Shown here: positions 11,643 through 21,947 of the stretch, in pieces
Numbering within the stretch: position 1 is the first letter of the stretch
Layout of the letters: the number at the start of each line of letters is the position of its first letter
Assembly (NCBI GenBank): GCA_039105265.1
Contig: JAPFFF010000012.1
Coordinates: 5,084,001 to 5,148,000 of the forward strand
Origin: Tritrichomonas musculus
Lineage: Eukaryota > Parabasalia > Tritrichomonadida > Tritrichomonadidae
Reading direction: 5' to 3'
DNA length: 64,000 nucleotides
Made by a program: the position numbers and the translations under genes
Notes under the pieces: model-generated
Told to the model about the DNA's origin: nothing
Seen by the model: the letters and a program-made list of their open reading frames with translations, nothing else
Databases searched by the model: none

Positions 11643-14600
11643 TTAAATTGTGGCGCTTTTTTAAAATAAAACTCAAACGTTAAATAATTCACCTTTTAAA
11701 CCGTTTTATTTGTACTCTCAAAAAGTTCATACGAACGATCAAATATCTTTCTCAAAAAGTGGATACACTTATTTGGTCGCACCCTTTCAAAAAGTTTTCG
11801 GTATGCTAACTTTTTTCGTGCCGATTTTAATAGACCCTGATTCTTCTGCCTCTAATTTTTCATATTTAATTAAAAGACTAACCATATCTATATATTGTGA
11901 TTCAACTGCACATTGTAATGCCGTCTTTTGAAAAACTGTTTATATGAACTGAATAAATTTAATTTAAAAATTTTATTTAAATATTTAAATATTGAAATTG
12001 TATTAAAAATTTATTTTCAATTGAATGAAAGAATTAATCGATAATTGTATAAAAGAAATGATTGCATAAATTGTATTAAAATAGCTCATATTTAATTTTA
12101 TTAAATATTGTGACATTAATTGTATTTAATTATTTAATTTTAATTTCTTCATAAGGAAATTTAAAATTAAAACTTTATTATAATTATTATTTAAAACATA
12201 ATAAAATATGCTATACTTAAATTACATTTAAAAACGAATTGATAAATTGAATTCATTTAATGAAATTTGAATTTCATAAAAAAATAAAATATAAATTTCA
12301 TCAAAAAAATATTTTGGAAACTGTATTCAAAAATAAAAATTAAAAATATAATTGGTAAAAAAATTGCGAACGAAATTAAATAAAGGTTGAAATGTTATTA
12401 AATTTTTGTTTCAAAATAGTCGTTTGATTTATATCAATCTTTTCTTGTTCTAATAAAAGAGATACGATTTCTGGATTTCTTGTTTCAATAGCAAAGTGTA
12501 GCAAAGATTTAGAAATTTATTAAAAAAACGATATTAAATATAATATTTATAAACTGTATTTGAATATGAGATTTATAATAGTATTAAAAATATTGTTTTT
12601 AAAATGTCATTAAATTTTGAATTGGTTAATTGTATTAAATTATTATTTTGAATTGCATTTAAATATTTAACATGAAACTACATTGAAATATTTTTTATGA
12701 AATGGTGTTGAAATATTTTACTCGAAATTGTATATAATAATGAATTAAAAATTATATTTATAATAAAATAATAAATTCCATGAATATTTTTTTATTTAAA
12801 TTTTATTAAATATCTTGATTTATAATGTCATAAAAATATTTTATTCTGAACATAATAAAAATAAAATAATGAATTTCATTTAATTCATAATGAAATGCTA
12901 TTAAATGATTTTTTAATAGAAATACGATCAAATTAATTTATTAAAATTTTATTTAAAATATTATTTATTAATTTGATAAAATACAATTAATATAGGAATA
13001 GTATAAAAATTATTGATTTGATATTGAATTGAAATATTTCAATATGAACTTTATTTAAAAAAAGTGTATCAAAATACTAGGGATTGTGAGATCAATATTT
13101 GGTACAGATAATAAAAGTCTTATAATCTCCATATTTTCTTTTTCAATTGCATCAAATATGACAGTTTTATGAATAAAACTATTTAAATTTCATCAAATAT
13201 TTGATGCTGAATGACATCAAAATAATCTATTCAAAATTGAGTTTAAATATGTATTAAAATTATATTTGAAGAAATAATTATTGAATCTCATTAAAATAAT
13301 TTTTTGAAATATCATTTAAATATTTTTTATAAATTAGATTATAATATTTCACATTAAAATACTATAAAAATATTTTATTTTTGAATGACATAAAAAAAAT
13401 GTTTTGAATTCTATAAAAAAAAATTATATTGGAATTTTATGAATAATAAAATTAAAAATATTTAATATGTTAACATCAATATTTTGATATGATAGTAAAA
13501 GCTTAATTATTTCGATGCATCCATTGTCAATAGCACACAAAAGTGGTGTTTTATGAAATGAATTTTAAAATTATATTAAAATAATGCAATATAAATTATA
13601 TTCAAATATTAAAATTGGTATGCCATCAATAATTATATTTTAAAACAAAATTAAAATTGATAATATGTGAATGGAATTGAAATATCTAGGAAAATTGAAT
13701 GAAATAAGAATTATAATTGTTTGAGCATTGATATCAATATCTTTTTGATCCAGTAAAAGTTTTATGATTTCAATATCATTCTTTTCAATTGCAAAATGAA
13801 GAACTGTTTTATAAAAGATAAAAATTAAAATTCCATAAAATTTTAATATAAATTACATTAAAAAACTTGAATGACAAATAAAATTAATAAAATATGGTTT
13901 TAAAAATAGTGTTAAAATAAAAAATTTTTAATCATGTTATAAATATTGACTGAAAATTTCATTAAAATCATATGTTTAAATGTCATTAAAAAAAAAAAAA
14001 GAATTTTATTAAAAATTCTTTTTTGAATGTAATTAAAGATCATGCTTTTAATGTAATTAATTTTTTTCGTTTTAAAATTTCATTAAAAATAAAGCATTAA
14101 AAATTGAATTTTCAAAACGAAAAATAAATGACATAAAAATCATTGATTTCAAATTATATAAAATATTTCAAAGTTTATAATACTTTGGCTATTTACAGAG
14201 GCCTTTTTACTTGATAATAATAGTCTGATGATTTCAAAATTTCTTTTTTGAACTGCAATAAATAATGGAGTTCTATGAAATATATGTAATAAATTTCATC
14301 TAAATTTCATAAAAATTGTATTAGAAAGGTTGTATAAAATGCCATAAATTCATTTATTGATAATACCATAAATTATTATATATGAATGGAATTAATTTTT
14401 TTATTTCAAATTTCACTTGAAAAATTGATTTATAATGCAATTTAAAATTAAGAAAAAAATAAATCTAATAGAAGCATCTATATTTTCATTCAATAATAAA
14501 ACCTTTATTATTTCAATATTTTGTTGTTTAACTGCGATGTGTAATGGAGAACCATGAAAAACAGAAGATAAATGGCATGAAATATGAATAATAAAAATAT

Positions 14601-16490
14601 TATAGAAAAAATTGTTATTGAATATGATTTAATAAAAAAAACGGAATTGAATTAAATATTTAAAAAAAAATGTAATTAAAATTCCTTAATAAAAATGATA
14701 TTGAAATTTTATATTAGGAATTCCATAATATATTCATTTAATAATGAAATTCAAATATATTATTTTTAAATGTGATTAAAGTAAATCATTAAAATCCTAT
14801 CAATATTTAACATTCGAAATTTTTTGTGCGTTAATATCAATTTTAGGGTTTATTAATAATAATTTTACTATTTCTACATTTCCTTCTTTAACTGCATTGT
14901 ATAATGCTGGAATATAAAAAAAATTTTGAATTTCATTAAGCAAAAATTGTAATATCATTGAAAAAGTTAAAATTAATTCTATTAAAAAAATAAATTTTAT
15001 TTTGAACACCATTGAAAATATAAGATCAATTCCATTAAAAAATTTTCAATAAATATGATAAAATTTATAATAAAGTATGTCATTAATATGCTGAATTTTG
15101 AATTATGTTAAATAATCATAAATAAAAATACATGAGAAAGTATCATCTGTTCTTTTATCTGATATTAAAAGTTTAATTATTTCAATATCTTCTGATAAAA
15201 CGGCATGATTTAATGATGTATTTTGAAATTTAAAATTTAAATAAAATTAAATTTAAAGTTGAATGCAATTGAAAAATATTACGAAATGCCATTTAAAATC
15301 TAACTAAAATTGTATTGAAGCAAAAGTTTGGAATTTTAAAAGTGTGATATGAAATTTCATAGGAAATTATGATTTTAATTTGGTTAAAATGCATTATTTG
15401 AAATGATATTAAAAACAGAGATTTCGAAATGCAATTTAAAATATTGATTTAAAATTCCATTAAAAAATAATATTTTAATTGTATTTAAAATAAAAATTTT
15501 AAATATTATTTAAAACAAAGTTTTAAAATGTCATTATAATATATAGTTATTAACAATATTAAAAAAAAACATGATTTAAAATGTAATTAAAAAATCAAAA
15601 TTGTAATTTCATCTAAAAAAAAAGTTAAAACTATATTAAAAGTTAGAATCTCAAATTCTATAAAATTTTATTATTATAAATTTTATAAACAAATTTGATT
15701 TTGAACAGTATTGAAAATGAATTTAAATGTCTAGAATATTCACATCAAGAGCTTTTTGCTTTAATAAAAGTTCAATTATCTCCAAGTTTTTTCCTTTCGT
15801 TGCATTATGGAGTGCTGTCTCAAAAATTTAAAAAGTTAACATAATTAAAAAACAAAAATTTCAGAATAGTATTAAAATATCCAGTTTCAAATATGATAAA
15901 ATATATAAATATAATTGTATTTAAAAAAAAATTAAAACTATATTAAAATATGATTTTTGGATTTCTTTCCCTTTAGTAACAATATTAAAAAAAATAGTAA
16001 AAAATTTTATTCAAAAAAATAAATTCAAATATAATTAAAAATAGAAAAAAAAATGCTTATAGCATTAATATCAGTTTCTTTATATTTTAATAAAAGTTTT
16101 GTAATTTCTTTATTCCCACTTCTAACTGCAAGATGTAATAATGTTTCATGAAATAAGCAAATAAATTTTATAAATAAATTATTTTTCAGAACATTTTTAA
16201 AAATAATAATAAACCTTATTAAATGCCAAAATAAAAATATAATTGAAATATGTGAAATAAATGAAATTTAAATTTTAAAATTAAATGTAATTTAAAAATA
16301 AAATATAACTTCATTGGAATGCAAAATTTGAAATTGGATGAAAATTTTAAATATAAAACTCCATTGAATTAATTAACTTGAAATTTAATTTAAAAAAATT
16401 AAATGATAAAAATTTTACGATTAAAAAAATTGTATTTGAAATTGAATTAAAAGAAAAGAATAAATCATATTAAATATCATATTTAAAACT

Positions 16491-17615
16491 TCATTGAAAT
16501 AAATTATTTAAAATCATTGGTAGAGTGAGATCAATAATTTTTTCTTTTAAGACTAAATCAAAAACAAGCGTGTAGTCATATTTAATAATTTTTCTCAAAG
16601 GAAAGTCTTCAAATGATTTTTCATCAAAAAATTCGAAATTATTAGATTGAAAGATTTTAATCGAACTTAATTCTGAATCGAAGAAATAAGTATCTTTGAT
16701 ATATTTAGCAATTTGATTGTGATTGCATTTAATTGATTCGTGAAATGATTTTAAAAGCATTTCATCATCTTTAATGATTGGTTCAAGAAAATGAACCAAA
16801 TCACCACTATTTGAATGAATTGCATATACCCATATCGATGGATTTAACTTAATTTTAATTTGAACAAAATATCTAATGATTTGAATTGATCCAAAAAAGG
16901 CGGCATATTCAACCAATGTCGTTTCTTTGTGCTCTAACAAAAATGAATTTGTTTCAAAAATTGACGGTTTTATTGTACTGGTTAAATCAATGTTGTGTAG
17001 GTTTGTATATGCAATGAATTCTTCTACTGAATCTGTACGAATTAATTGGCATAAATATTCGTCATTTTCACCTGTTTTTCGCTTTTCTTCAAAAATTTTA
17101 AAATCTTCGGAATTTTCATCATGAATATCTCGTCGATCAGATGGCTTGAGGAATTCTTTGATTTCTGGATAGAAATATTGAGGATAGAATTTTTGTTTCA
17201 ATGTATCTTCTGTCATAAGTTTAAATATTGAACAATCAATATTTAATATTTTTTCTTCACTGAGAAATAAAAGAATCCGCTTGTTGTTTTGGAAAATTTT
17301 GAATATTTCATAATTTTCAAAATTATTTTTAACTTCATCTTTAATAGCACGTAACATATCTTCAATATTTTTAATAAAATATTGTCCACGATGGTGTTGA
17401 GCTGAAAATTCAGCTAGCAAATGAAGAAATGTTTTGAATTCATGATGGTTTAATAGAATTTTTTCTTCAATTAATAAATTCTTTAAACTAAAATAATAAT
17501 CATCATTTTTATTTATATCGTCGTTTTCAAGGAAACTAAAAAGTGCTTTATGTATTACTTTCATTTTCTTTATATAATCTTGATACTGAATCTTTGATGA
17601 ATCTGAAATATTCAT
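16491..17615 (-). CDS. DUF3447/ankyrin protein, N-terminal exon or ORF
   Basis: The 374-residue reading frame from the ATG at 17615 matches the N-terminal half of the trichomonad DUF3447 ankyrin proteins. It carries the family blocks LLAEFSAQHHRGQYF, KRILLFLSEEKIL, SIFETNSFLLEHKETTLVEY, AAFFGSIQIIRYF and HESIKCNHNQIAKYI. The same blocks are in the genes at 20318 and 62768. The frame stays open upstream to 17804 without an ATG. A TCACTTTA initiator-like site lies 8 nt before the ATG. It ends after IIDLTLPMILNNLFQ, where a homologue would pass into the next ankyrin repeat. Here a stop-rich spacer begins and the array continues downstream. It is probably the head of the ankyrin locus rather than a complete gene. 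Confidence 0.75.
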   Translation of the reverse strand: MNISDSSKIQYQDYIKKMKVIHKALFSFLENDDINKNDDYYFSLKNLLIEEKILLNHHEFKTFLHLLAEFSAQHHRGQYFIKNIEDMLRAIKDEVKNNFENYEIFKIFQNNKRILLFLSEEKILNIDCSIFKLMTEDTLKQKFYPQYFYPEIKEFLKPSDRRDIHDENSEDFKIFEEKRKTGENDEYLCQLIRTDSVEEFIAYTNLHNIDLTSTIKPSIFETNSFLLEHKETTLVEYAAFFGSIQIIRYFVQIKIKLNPSIWVYAIHSNSGDLVHFLEPIIKDDEMLLKSFHESIKCNHNQIAKYIKDTYFFDSELSSIKIFQSNNFEFFDEKSFEDFPLRKIIKYDYTLVFDLVLKEKIIDLTLPMILNNLFQ

Positions 17616-17622
17616 TTTTTTA

Positions 17623-17630
17623 TAAAGTGA
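17623..17630 (-). promoter_or_regulatory. Initiator-like TCACTTTA
   Basis: The minus strand reads TCACTTTA just upstream of the ATG at 17615. In T. vaginalis most protein genes start at a TCA+1Y(T/A) initiator a few bases before the start codon, and the DUF3447 gene at 62768 has the identical octamer. That this site is used is an inference. Confidence 0.45.
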
Positions 17631-18556
17631 AGATGATCGTATAAAACAATTGAATGTGCCATATCCAGTTTGAATGATAATTTGGTCGTATATTAAACTA
17701 AGTTTTTTAATTATTACCTTATTCACAAAAAAATTGAGAGTATTTAATTCAAATTTTCTATGAGTCTTCAGAAAGTAGGACGATAAGTAGGGACAGACTG
17801 ACAAATTATTTTTTTTAAAATACCATATCTTTCAATTTTGAGAAGATGAAAATAAAAAAAAAAGAATATAAAAAAGTTTTTTATTCAGGAAAAATACCTT
17901 TTAAATAGCTTTGGGAGCCTTTGAGGGCTAAACCCAATTGGTTAAGGTAATAGCGGGATTATCGACCTGAAATGAATGAAGGTATTCATGCCTTAATAAC
18001 TTAAAAAAAAATATTTAGCTTTATTCAAATTTGAGAGGACGATAAGAAGGGACAAATTAAAAAACTTAGTTTACAGTACAGTAACAAAAATTGAAAATGA
18101 TTCAAAAAATTGAAAAGAAAAAAAAAAAAAATAATTCCAAAGTTGAATCAAATTCACAATAAGTTGTCACAATCATTTTCATCTATCTCTGTCTTTCTTG
18201 CTTTTATCAGTCCTCTAGGAAAATGAAAGGCTAAAAAAAAGATTCATTCAAAAAAAAAAAAAAAAAAACAACTTTTCTGGGATTATGTCAAAATAATTAA
18301 AATTATAAAAAAAAGTATAAACATCTTCATAAATAAGGGTTTTTTAATCAAGAAGAGTATATTCAAAGAAAATAAATGACAAAATGACAATCATTTTCAT
18401 CTATCAAGAAGAGTATATTTATATTATTAATAAATATTGAAATTTTTGCGCATTATGTACTTTCTTATATATAATCACATTTTATATATATATATGGTCC
18501 TTTTCCACAAAAAAATACGGAATAATGATATTTATTTAAAATGTTTTTTTTTTTCC
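17631..18556. other. Intergenic region with short direct repeats
   Basis: No gene is seen. An 18-bp word, GGACGATAAG(T/A)AGGGACA, occurs at 17778-17795 and again at 18037-18054. The words CAATCATTTTCATCTATC and TCAAGAAGAGTATATT are each present twice between 18170 and 18420. Around 17930-17975 a less AT-rich patch contains a D-arm-like CCAATTGGTTAAGG, but no tRNA can be folded from it. Confidence 0.4.
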
Positions 18557-18925
18557 TCATGTACAATCTCTATAAAAGCAATTAATGCGTGAAAGAACTG
18601 GTGAAATTATTTTCCAATTATCTTCGAACCATTTGTATAGTACTTTTTTATTTCGTTTTTCAAGTCTTCCTATTCGTAAATTGGCTTTGCTACAGATAAA
18701 ATTAGTAATATCCAATAATTCTTCTTGTTTTATTTTATTTCCAAATTTTTCTTTTAATTTTTGGTATGCAAAACTTTTTTTGATATCAAAGCATCCAATT
18801 TTTTCTCTGATTTTCATAGATTCTTGACCATCTCCTCGTTTCTTTTTTGGCTTTTCAAACACTTCTACTTCAATATATTCGTCAGATTCATTATTTGAGG
18901 TTGATTCTTCGACTATCTTTTCCAT
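18557..18925 (-). CDS. Small protein with conserved C-terminal helical domain
   Basis: The 122-residue protein starts at the ATG at 18925; the frame is open to 18949 only through a non-ATG codon. An acidic N-terminus (about residues 1-25) is followed by a basic KPKKKRGDG patch that could be a nuclear localisation signal. The C-terminal part is probably helical, with FAYQKLKEKFGNKI, ITNFICSKANL and YKWFEDNW. The C-terminal 75 residues resemble those of the protein at 53906-54514. I do not recognise a named family; a nuclear or DNA-binding role is possible but unproven. An initiator-like TCATTCTTCA lies 12 nt upstream. Confidence 0.65.
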   Translation of the reverse strand: MEKIVEESTSNNESDEYIEVEVFEKPKKKRGDGQESMKIREKIGCFDIKKSFAYQKLKEKFGNKIKQEELLDITNFICSKANLRIGRLEKRNKKVLYKWFEDNWKIISPVLSRINCFYRDCT

Positions 18926-18936
18926 GGAAAAATTGG

Positions 18937-18946
18937 TGAAGAATGA
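18937..18946 (-). promoter_or_regulatory. Initiator-like TCATTCTTCA
   Basis: This decamer on the minus strand, 12 nt before the ATG at 18925, is close to the extended T. vaginalis initiator (TCAYTWYTCATTA). It supports the choice of 18925 as the start codon. Confidence 0.45.
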
Positions 18947-19195
18947 CAAAATAAAATCAATTTTATAAAATTTTCACAAAATTTTTTAATTCAATTTTTA
19001 AATTTTATTTTGTTTCAACCATTTATTTTATTGATTGAAATCATTTTATAATAAGAACATAAAACAAAATTTAAAATTTATATCAAATGAAAAAATTCAA
19101 AAAAATTTGAAAAATTTTAAATTTGATAAATATATGGTTATAATTTTTTATGAACACCTGTAAAAAACAGCTGTACTTCTCTCTTTTTTATTTAT

Positions 19196-20164
19196 TCAAA
19201 ATCTTGTTATATTTACTCCCGATGGTATTCCTTTGATTTCAAGATTAACGGAAGAAGGAATTGATACTTGTGCCAGTGATGAGCATTCGTCAAAGACACC
19301 AAAGCCAATTACTGTCAAAGAAGATGGTAAGGATACATGTGTTAATGATATACAATTTTGGAAGACAAAATTGCCAATTTCAGTTACAGATGATGGGAAT
19401 GTCATTTGTGTTAATGAAGAACAACCACCAAAAGCATCAGAACCAACCACTTTCAAAGAAGATGGACTTGAAAATGATATTTTTGTTAATGATGAACAAC
19501 CACCAAAAGCATATCCTTTAATTGTAGTCACAGAAGAAGGAATCAATACTTGCTTTAGTAATTTACAATCAGCGAAAGCATCACATCCAATAATAGTTAA
19601 AGAAGAAGGAAGAGAAAATGATAAATGCTTCATTGAAATACAATAAGAGAAAGCATGGTTTCTAATTTCAGTTACAGATGATGGAATTATTACTCCTGCA
19701 AGTGAATCACATCTAGCAAATGCATATTCATCAATTAATGTTATTGATGAAGGAATAGTAACTTGTGCAAGTGATGTACAAAAATTGAAAGCATAACCTC
19801 CAATTGTTGCTACAGATGATGGAATAATAATTTTCTTTAATGATGAACATCTATCGAAAAGATATTCATTAATTGTAGTTAAAGAAGATGGAAGCTTTAC
19901 TTCAGTCAATGACTCGCAGTTATAAAAAGCACGCTTACCAATTTCAGTTACAGAAGATGGAATTATAATATGCGTTAGTGAGGTGCATGCGTCAAATGCA
20001 TAACGGCTGATTTTTGTTATAGATGGTGGAATTAAAATTTGCTTTATATCATCGTTTCTACTAAACATTTCCTCACTAATTTCTTTCACTCGTAATAATA
20101 AACTATAAATAACTTCTGTTTCATTATTTTTTGATGCTATTTTAATTGCTTTGTTATAAAACAT
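19196..20164 (-). CDS. BspA-like leucine-rich repeat protein (LRR_5)
   Basis: The 322-residue frame is made almost entirely of 23-residue BspA/TpLRR repeats of the form IPSSVTEIGKRAFYNCESLT, about eleven in a row from residue 45. There is no signal peptide and no membrane segment. The first 40 residues (NKAIKIASKNNETEVIYSLLL) look like the last helix pair of a DUF3447/ankyrin domain. Together with the DUF3447 ORF that ends 153 bp upstream in the same orientation, this suggests that the two are halves of one ankyrin-BspA hybrid. The ATG at 20164 may therefore be only the first methionine after a spacer. BspA-like proteins are usually cell-surface or secreted in trichomonads, but hybrids with ankyrin are expected to be intracellular. 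Confidence 0.8.
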   Translation of the reverse strand: MFYNKAIKIASKNNETEVIYSLLLRVKEISEEMFSRNDDIKQILIPPSITKISRYAFDACTSLTHIIIPSSVTEIGKRAFYNCESLTEVKLPSSLTTINEYLFDRCSSLKKIIIPSSVATIGGYAFNFCTSLAQVTIPSSITLIDEYAFARCDSLAGVIIPSSVTEIRNHAFSYCISMKHLSFSLPSSLTIIGCDAFADCKLLKQVLIPSSVTTIKGYAFGGCSSLTKISFSSPSSLKVVGSDAFGGCSSLTQMTFPSSVTEIGNFVFQNCISLTHVSLPSSLTVIGFGVFDECSSLAQVSIPSSVNLEIKGIPSGVNITRF

Positions 20165-20317
20165 TTATTTGAAATGATAAAAAATTATATGAAGATGAAT
20201 ATTATTAAAAATAATGATATTTGAAATGGTATTAATTAAATAATTGATAAAATTGCATTGAACTATTTCAAAATGAAACATTATTCAATTTTTTTGGTTG
20301 TTGAAATTATTTCTTCA
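20165..20317. repeat. AT-rich spacer between DUF3447 and BspA frames
   Basis: These 153 bp contain units such as TTTGAAATGGTATTAATTAA and AAATTGCATTGAACTATTTC. They are the same kind of degenerate unit that fills the spacers of the ankyrin array at 3.5-16.5 kb. On the sense strand there are several stops and no GT...AG pair at the boundaries. Confidence 0.5.
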
Positions 20318-21478
20318 TTAAAAACAAATATTTGTGTTTTGAATTATTCTTTCTTTAATTTCATTTTCTTTCTCTTTCTTTAAAAGATCGACAAGCTTGT
20401 TGTATTCATAAAAATGCAGAAAGAAAAGTCCATGATCATGTACTAACTGGCTTTGAAAATGAGCGTAATTATGATATTTTATAGAATTTGAAATAATTTC
20501 TTCTTTTTGTTTAGAATCATTTTCATTTTGAACTATCAAGTTATTTTCAATATAATCAGCAAAATCGTTGTGATGACATTTAATTGATTCAGTTAAACAT
20601 TTGATGTAACTTTTGGTTGAATTTTCATTATCATTTTCTTTTTCATCTGGTGGAGGAACGTTGTTTGATTCAAGAAGATGAATCAATTCAGCATTTTTCG
20701 AATGTATTGCATAAAGCCACAAAGATGGTGTCAATTTAACTTTGTTCATTTTTAGGTATTGAAAAATTTGAATTGAACCGTAAAATGCTGAATATTCAAT
20801 TAATGTCGTATTTTTTTTCTCCAATAAAAAATTATTTGTTTCAAAAATTGATGGTGAAATCTTGCTTGAAAGTGAATAATTTGCCCGATTTACATGCGCT
20901 ATAAAATCTTCAACTGAATCTTGTCGTATCAGCGAACAAATGTAAGAATCATTTTCTCCTTCTTGACGTTTCATATCAAAATTTTCAAACATATTTGGAT
21001 TATTCAATAAAAGCTCGTCTTTAATGTCTTTCATTTTTTCTTCACCGGCGAATTTTTCTAGTTCTGGATAGAAAAAGTGACAATAGAAATAGCCACTTGA
21101 ATCGACTTTGAGCATCATTTCTTTAAAAATCGAATCTGAAATGGTTAAAATGCCACTTTTCAAAAGAAAAAGAAGAATCATCTTGTTGTCTTCAAATATG
21201 TGGAAGATGTCAATATTTGACAAGGTCTGTTTGATTTGGTCTTCGAATTGCTGAAGAATTTGAGAGATTTTTGTGATGAAATTTCGATCACGGTGATGAT
21301 TATCACTGATGTTCTTGATAATCTGTAGAAATTGTTCAATTTCTTCACGATCTCCCTCAACTTTTGTAATTATACTTTTAATATTTTCGATGCTACTTTC
21401 ATTGCTTTCATCAGAATTCTCTAAAAATTCAAGAATAATCGTGTAAAGATTTTTCTTATCGTCAATATAGCTTTCCAT
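20318..21478 (-). CDS. DUF3447 ankyrin-like protein
   Basis: The 386-residue frame starts at the ATG at 21478 and carries the same blocks as its paralogues: NISDNHHRDRNF, NKMILLFLLKSGIL, SIFETNNFLLEKKNTTLIEY, SAFYGSIQIFQYL and TESIKCHHNDFADYI. The C-terminus (KERIIQNTNICF) breaks off at the point where ankyrin repeats normally follow, and a stop-rich spacer of 153 bp leads to the BspA-like frame. It may be the 5' half of a hybrid gene or a truncated copy. The Maverick lies 175 bp upstream of its start codon and could have displaced its promoter. The function of the family is unknown; ankyrin surfaces bind proteins. Confidence 0.8.
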   Translation of the reverse strand: MESYIDDKKNLYTIILEFLENSDESNESSIENIKSIITKVEGDREEIEQFLQIIKNISDNHHRDRNFITKISQILQQFEDQIKQTLSNIDIFHIFEDNKMILLFLLKSGILTISDSIFKEMMLKVDSSGYFYCHFFYPELEKFAGEEKMKDIKDELLLNNPNMFENFDMKRQEGENDSYICSLIRQDSVEDFIAHVNRANYSLSSKISPSIFETNNFLLEKKNTTLIEYSAFYGSIQIFQYLKMNKVKLTPSLWLYAIHSKNAELIHLLESNNVPPPDEKENDNENSTKSYIKCLTESIKCHHNDFADYIENNLIVQNENDSKQKEEIISNSIKYHNYAHFQSQLVHDHGLFFLHFYEYNKLVDLLKKEKENEIKERIIQNTNICF

Positions 21479-21653
21479 TGTTTGTTGATCAATAAATTTG
21501 TAAATTTTTCAATAAAATAAAATTTTTCTTGGTCAAATAATGGTCAAATATGTTTTCTAATGATTCATGAAATTGATAAAAGTATTCAAGAAGTTTTTAA
21601 ATCAGAATGTTTTATTTTATTTATTTTATGGCTTCATTTTTGGACCAAGAGGA

Positions 21654-21901
21654 AGTAGTAGATATAAGATAAGGTGTGGGGGGTTAATAACTACTTTAAC
21701 ATTAATTTTTTTATTTTTTATTTTTTATCAATTAGGACAAAAATGACAAAATGGTGTTTTTGATGATTTTAATGTTGAAATAAAGGTTTTCAGCAGTTTT
21801 AGGCTTAATATTGTTCATTTATCTGTTTAAACTACTGATTTATACATGAATTTCATAACTTTTGTTAATTTTTCATAAATTTATAAAGTAAATGTGAAAA
21901 A
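21654..21901 (+). repeat. Left terminal inverted repeat of the Maverick
   Basis: This stretch matches the reverse complement of 43077-43315 almost base for base apart from a few short length differences in A/T runs. It begins AGTAGTAGATATAAG and contains the G-run GGTGTGGGGGG. The outer border is set by the GAGGA duplication. Confidence 0.9.
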
Positions 21902-21947
21902 TTAATTGATTTATTTTTTTATTTTTTTATTTTTTATCTTTTAATAA

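Larger units (their letters stand above)
8851..11850. mobile_element. Mutator-like foldback element, 9-bp target duplication
   Basis: The element is exactly 3000 bp and is flanked by the direct repeat TCTAATTTT (8842-8850 and 11851-11859). Its two ends are near-identical inverted arms. About 210 bp of unique end sequence (from GGCAC or its partner GGCAG, then AGAATCAGGGTC) differs at only a few bases, and 121-bp tandem repeats follow in opposite orientation. About 760 bp of single-copy DNA lies between the arms. Long terminal inverted repeats and a 9-bp duplication are hallmarks of Mutator-like (MULE) elements. It interrupts an ankyrin module, and removing one duplication restores the module reading YEKLDVNIINI. 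Near-identity of the arms suggests a recent insertion or recent homogenisation. Confidence 0.85.
3234..16160 (-). other. Ankyrin array: at least 22 modules split by AT-rich spacers
   Basis: On the minus strand I can read at least 22 single ankyrin modules. Each runs from a (K/E/R)TxLHxAV start through EIIxLLL to an IDIN end, without internal stops. Approximate positions are 16060-16150, 15740-15825, 15150-15225, 14815-14910, 14470-14565, 14190-14280, 13730-13815, 13480-13560, 13085-13180, 12425-12505, 11851-11930 (split by the foldback element), 8570-8665, 8300-8390, 8145-8235, 7970-8060, 7785-7880, 7025-7120, 6405-6510, 5985-6100, 5575-5690, 3345-3460 and 3234-3295. The last reads like a terminal ankyrin repeat and ends in TAA. 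Intervening spacers are AT-rich, full of stops and not constant modulo three. The array continues the DUF3447 ORF at 16491-17615 in the same orientation. It may be a live gene with spacers removed from the RNA, or a pseudogene. Confidence 0.75.

Noticed and set aside
9009-11692. Chains of 69-80-codon open frames over the 121-bp repeats on both strands
   Set aside because: They are copies of the same repeat unit read in shifting frames (121 is not a multiple of three) and exist because the unit lacks stops. No sign of a real protein family.
14800-15012. 70-codon minus-strand ORF as an independent gene
   Set aside because: It is one ankyrin module plus flanking spacer; the N-terminal residues are spacer sequence read by chance, and it lacks any independent gene features.
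3480-16490. Ordinary spliceosomal introns between ankyrin modules
   Set aside because: Most module borders show no GT at the start and no AG at the end of the spacer, and the T. vaginalis branch/acceptor motif is absent. Other removal routes are kept as an open question.
17925-17990. tRNA or tRNA-derived SINE
   Set aside because: A D-arm-like CCAATTGGTTAAGG is present, but there is no T-arm, no acceptor stem and no A-rich tail.
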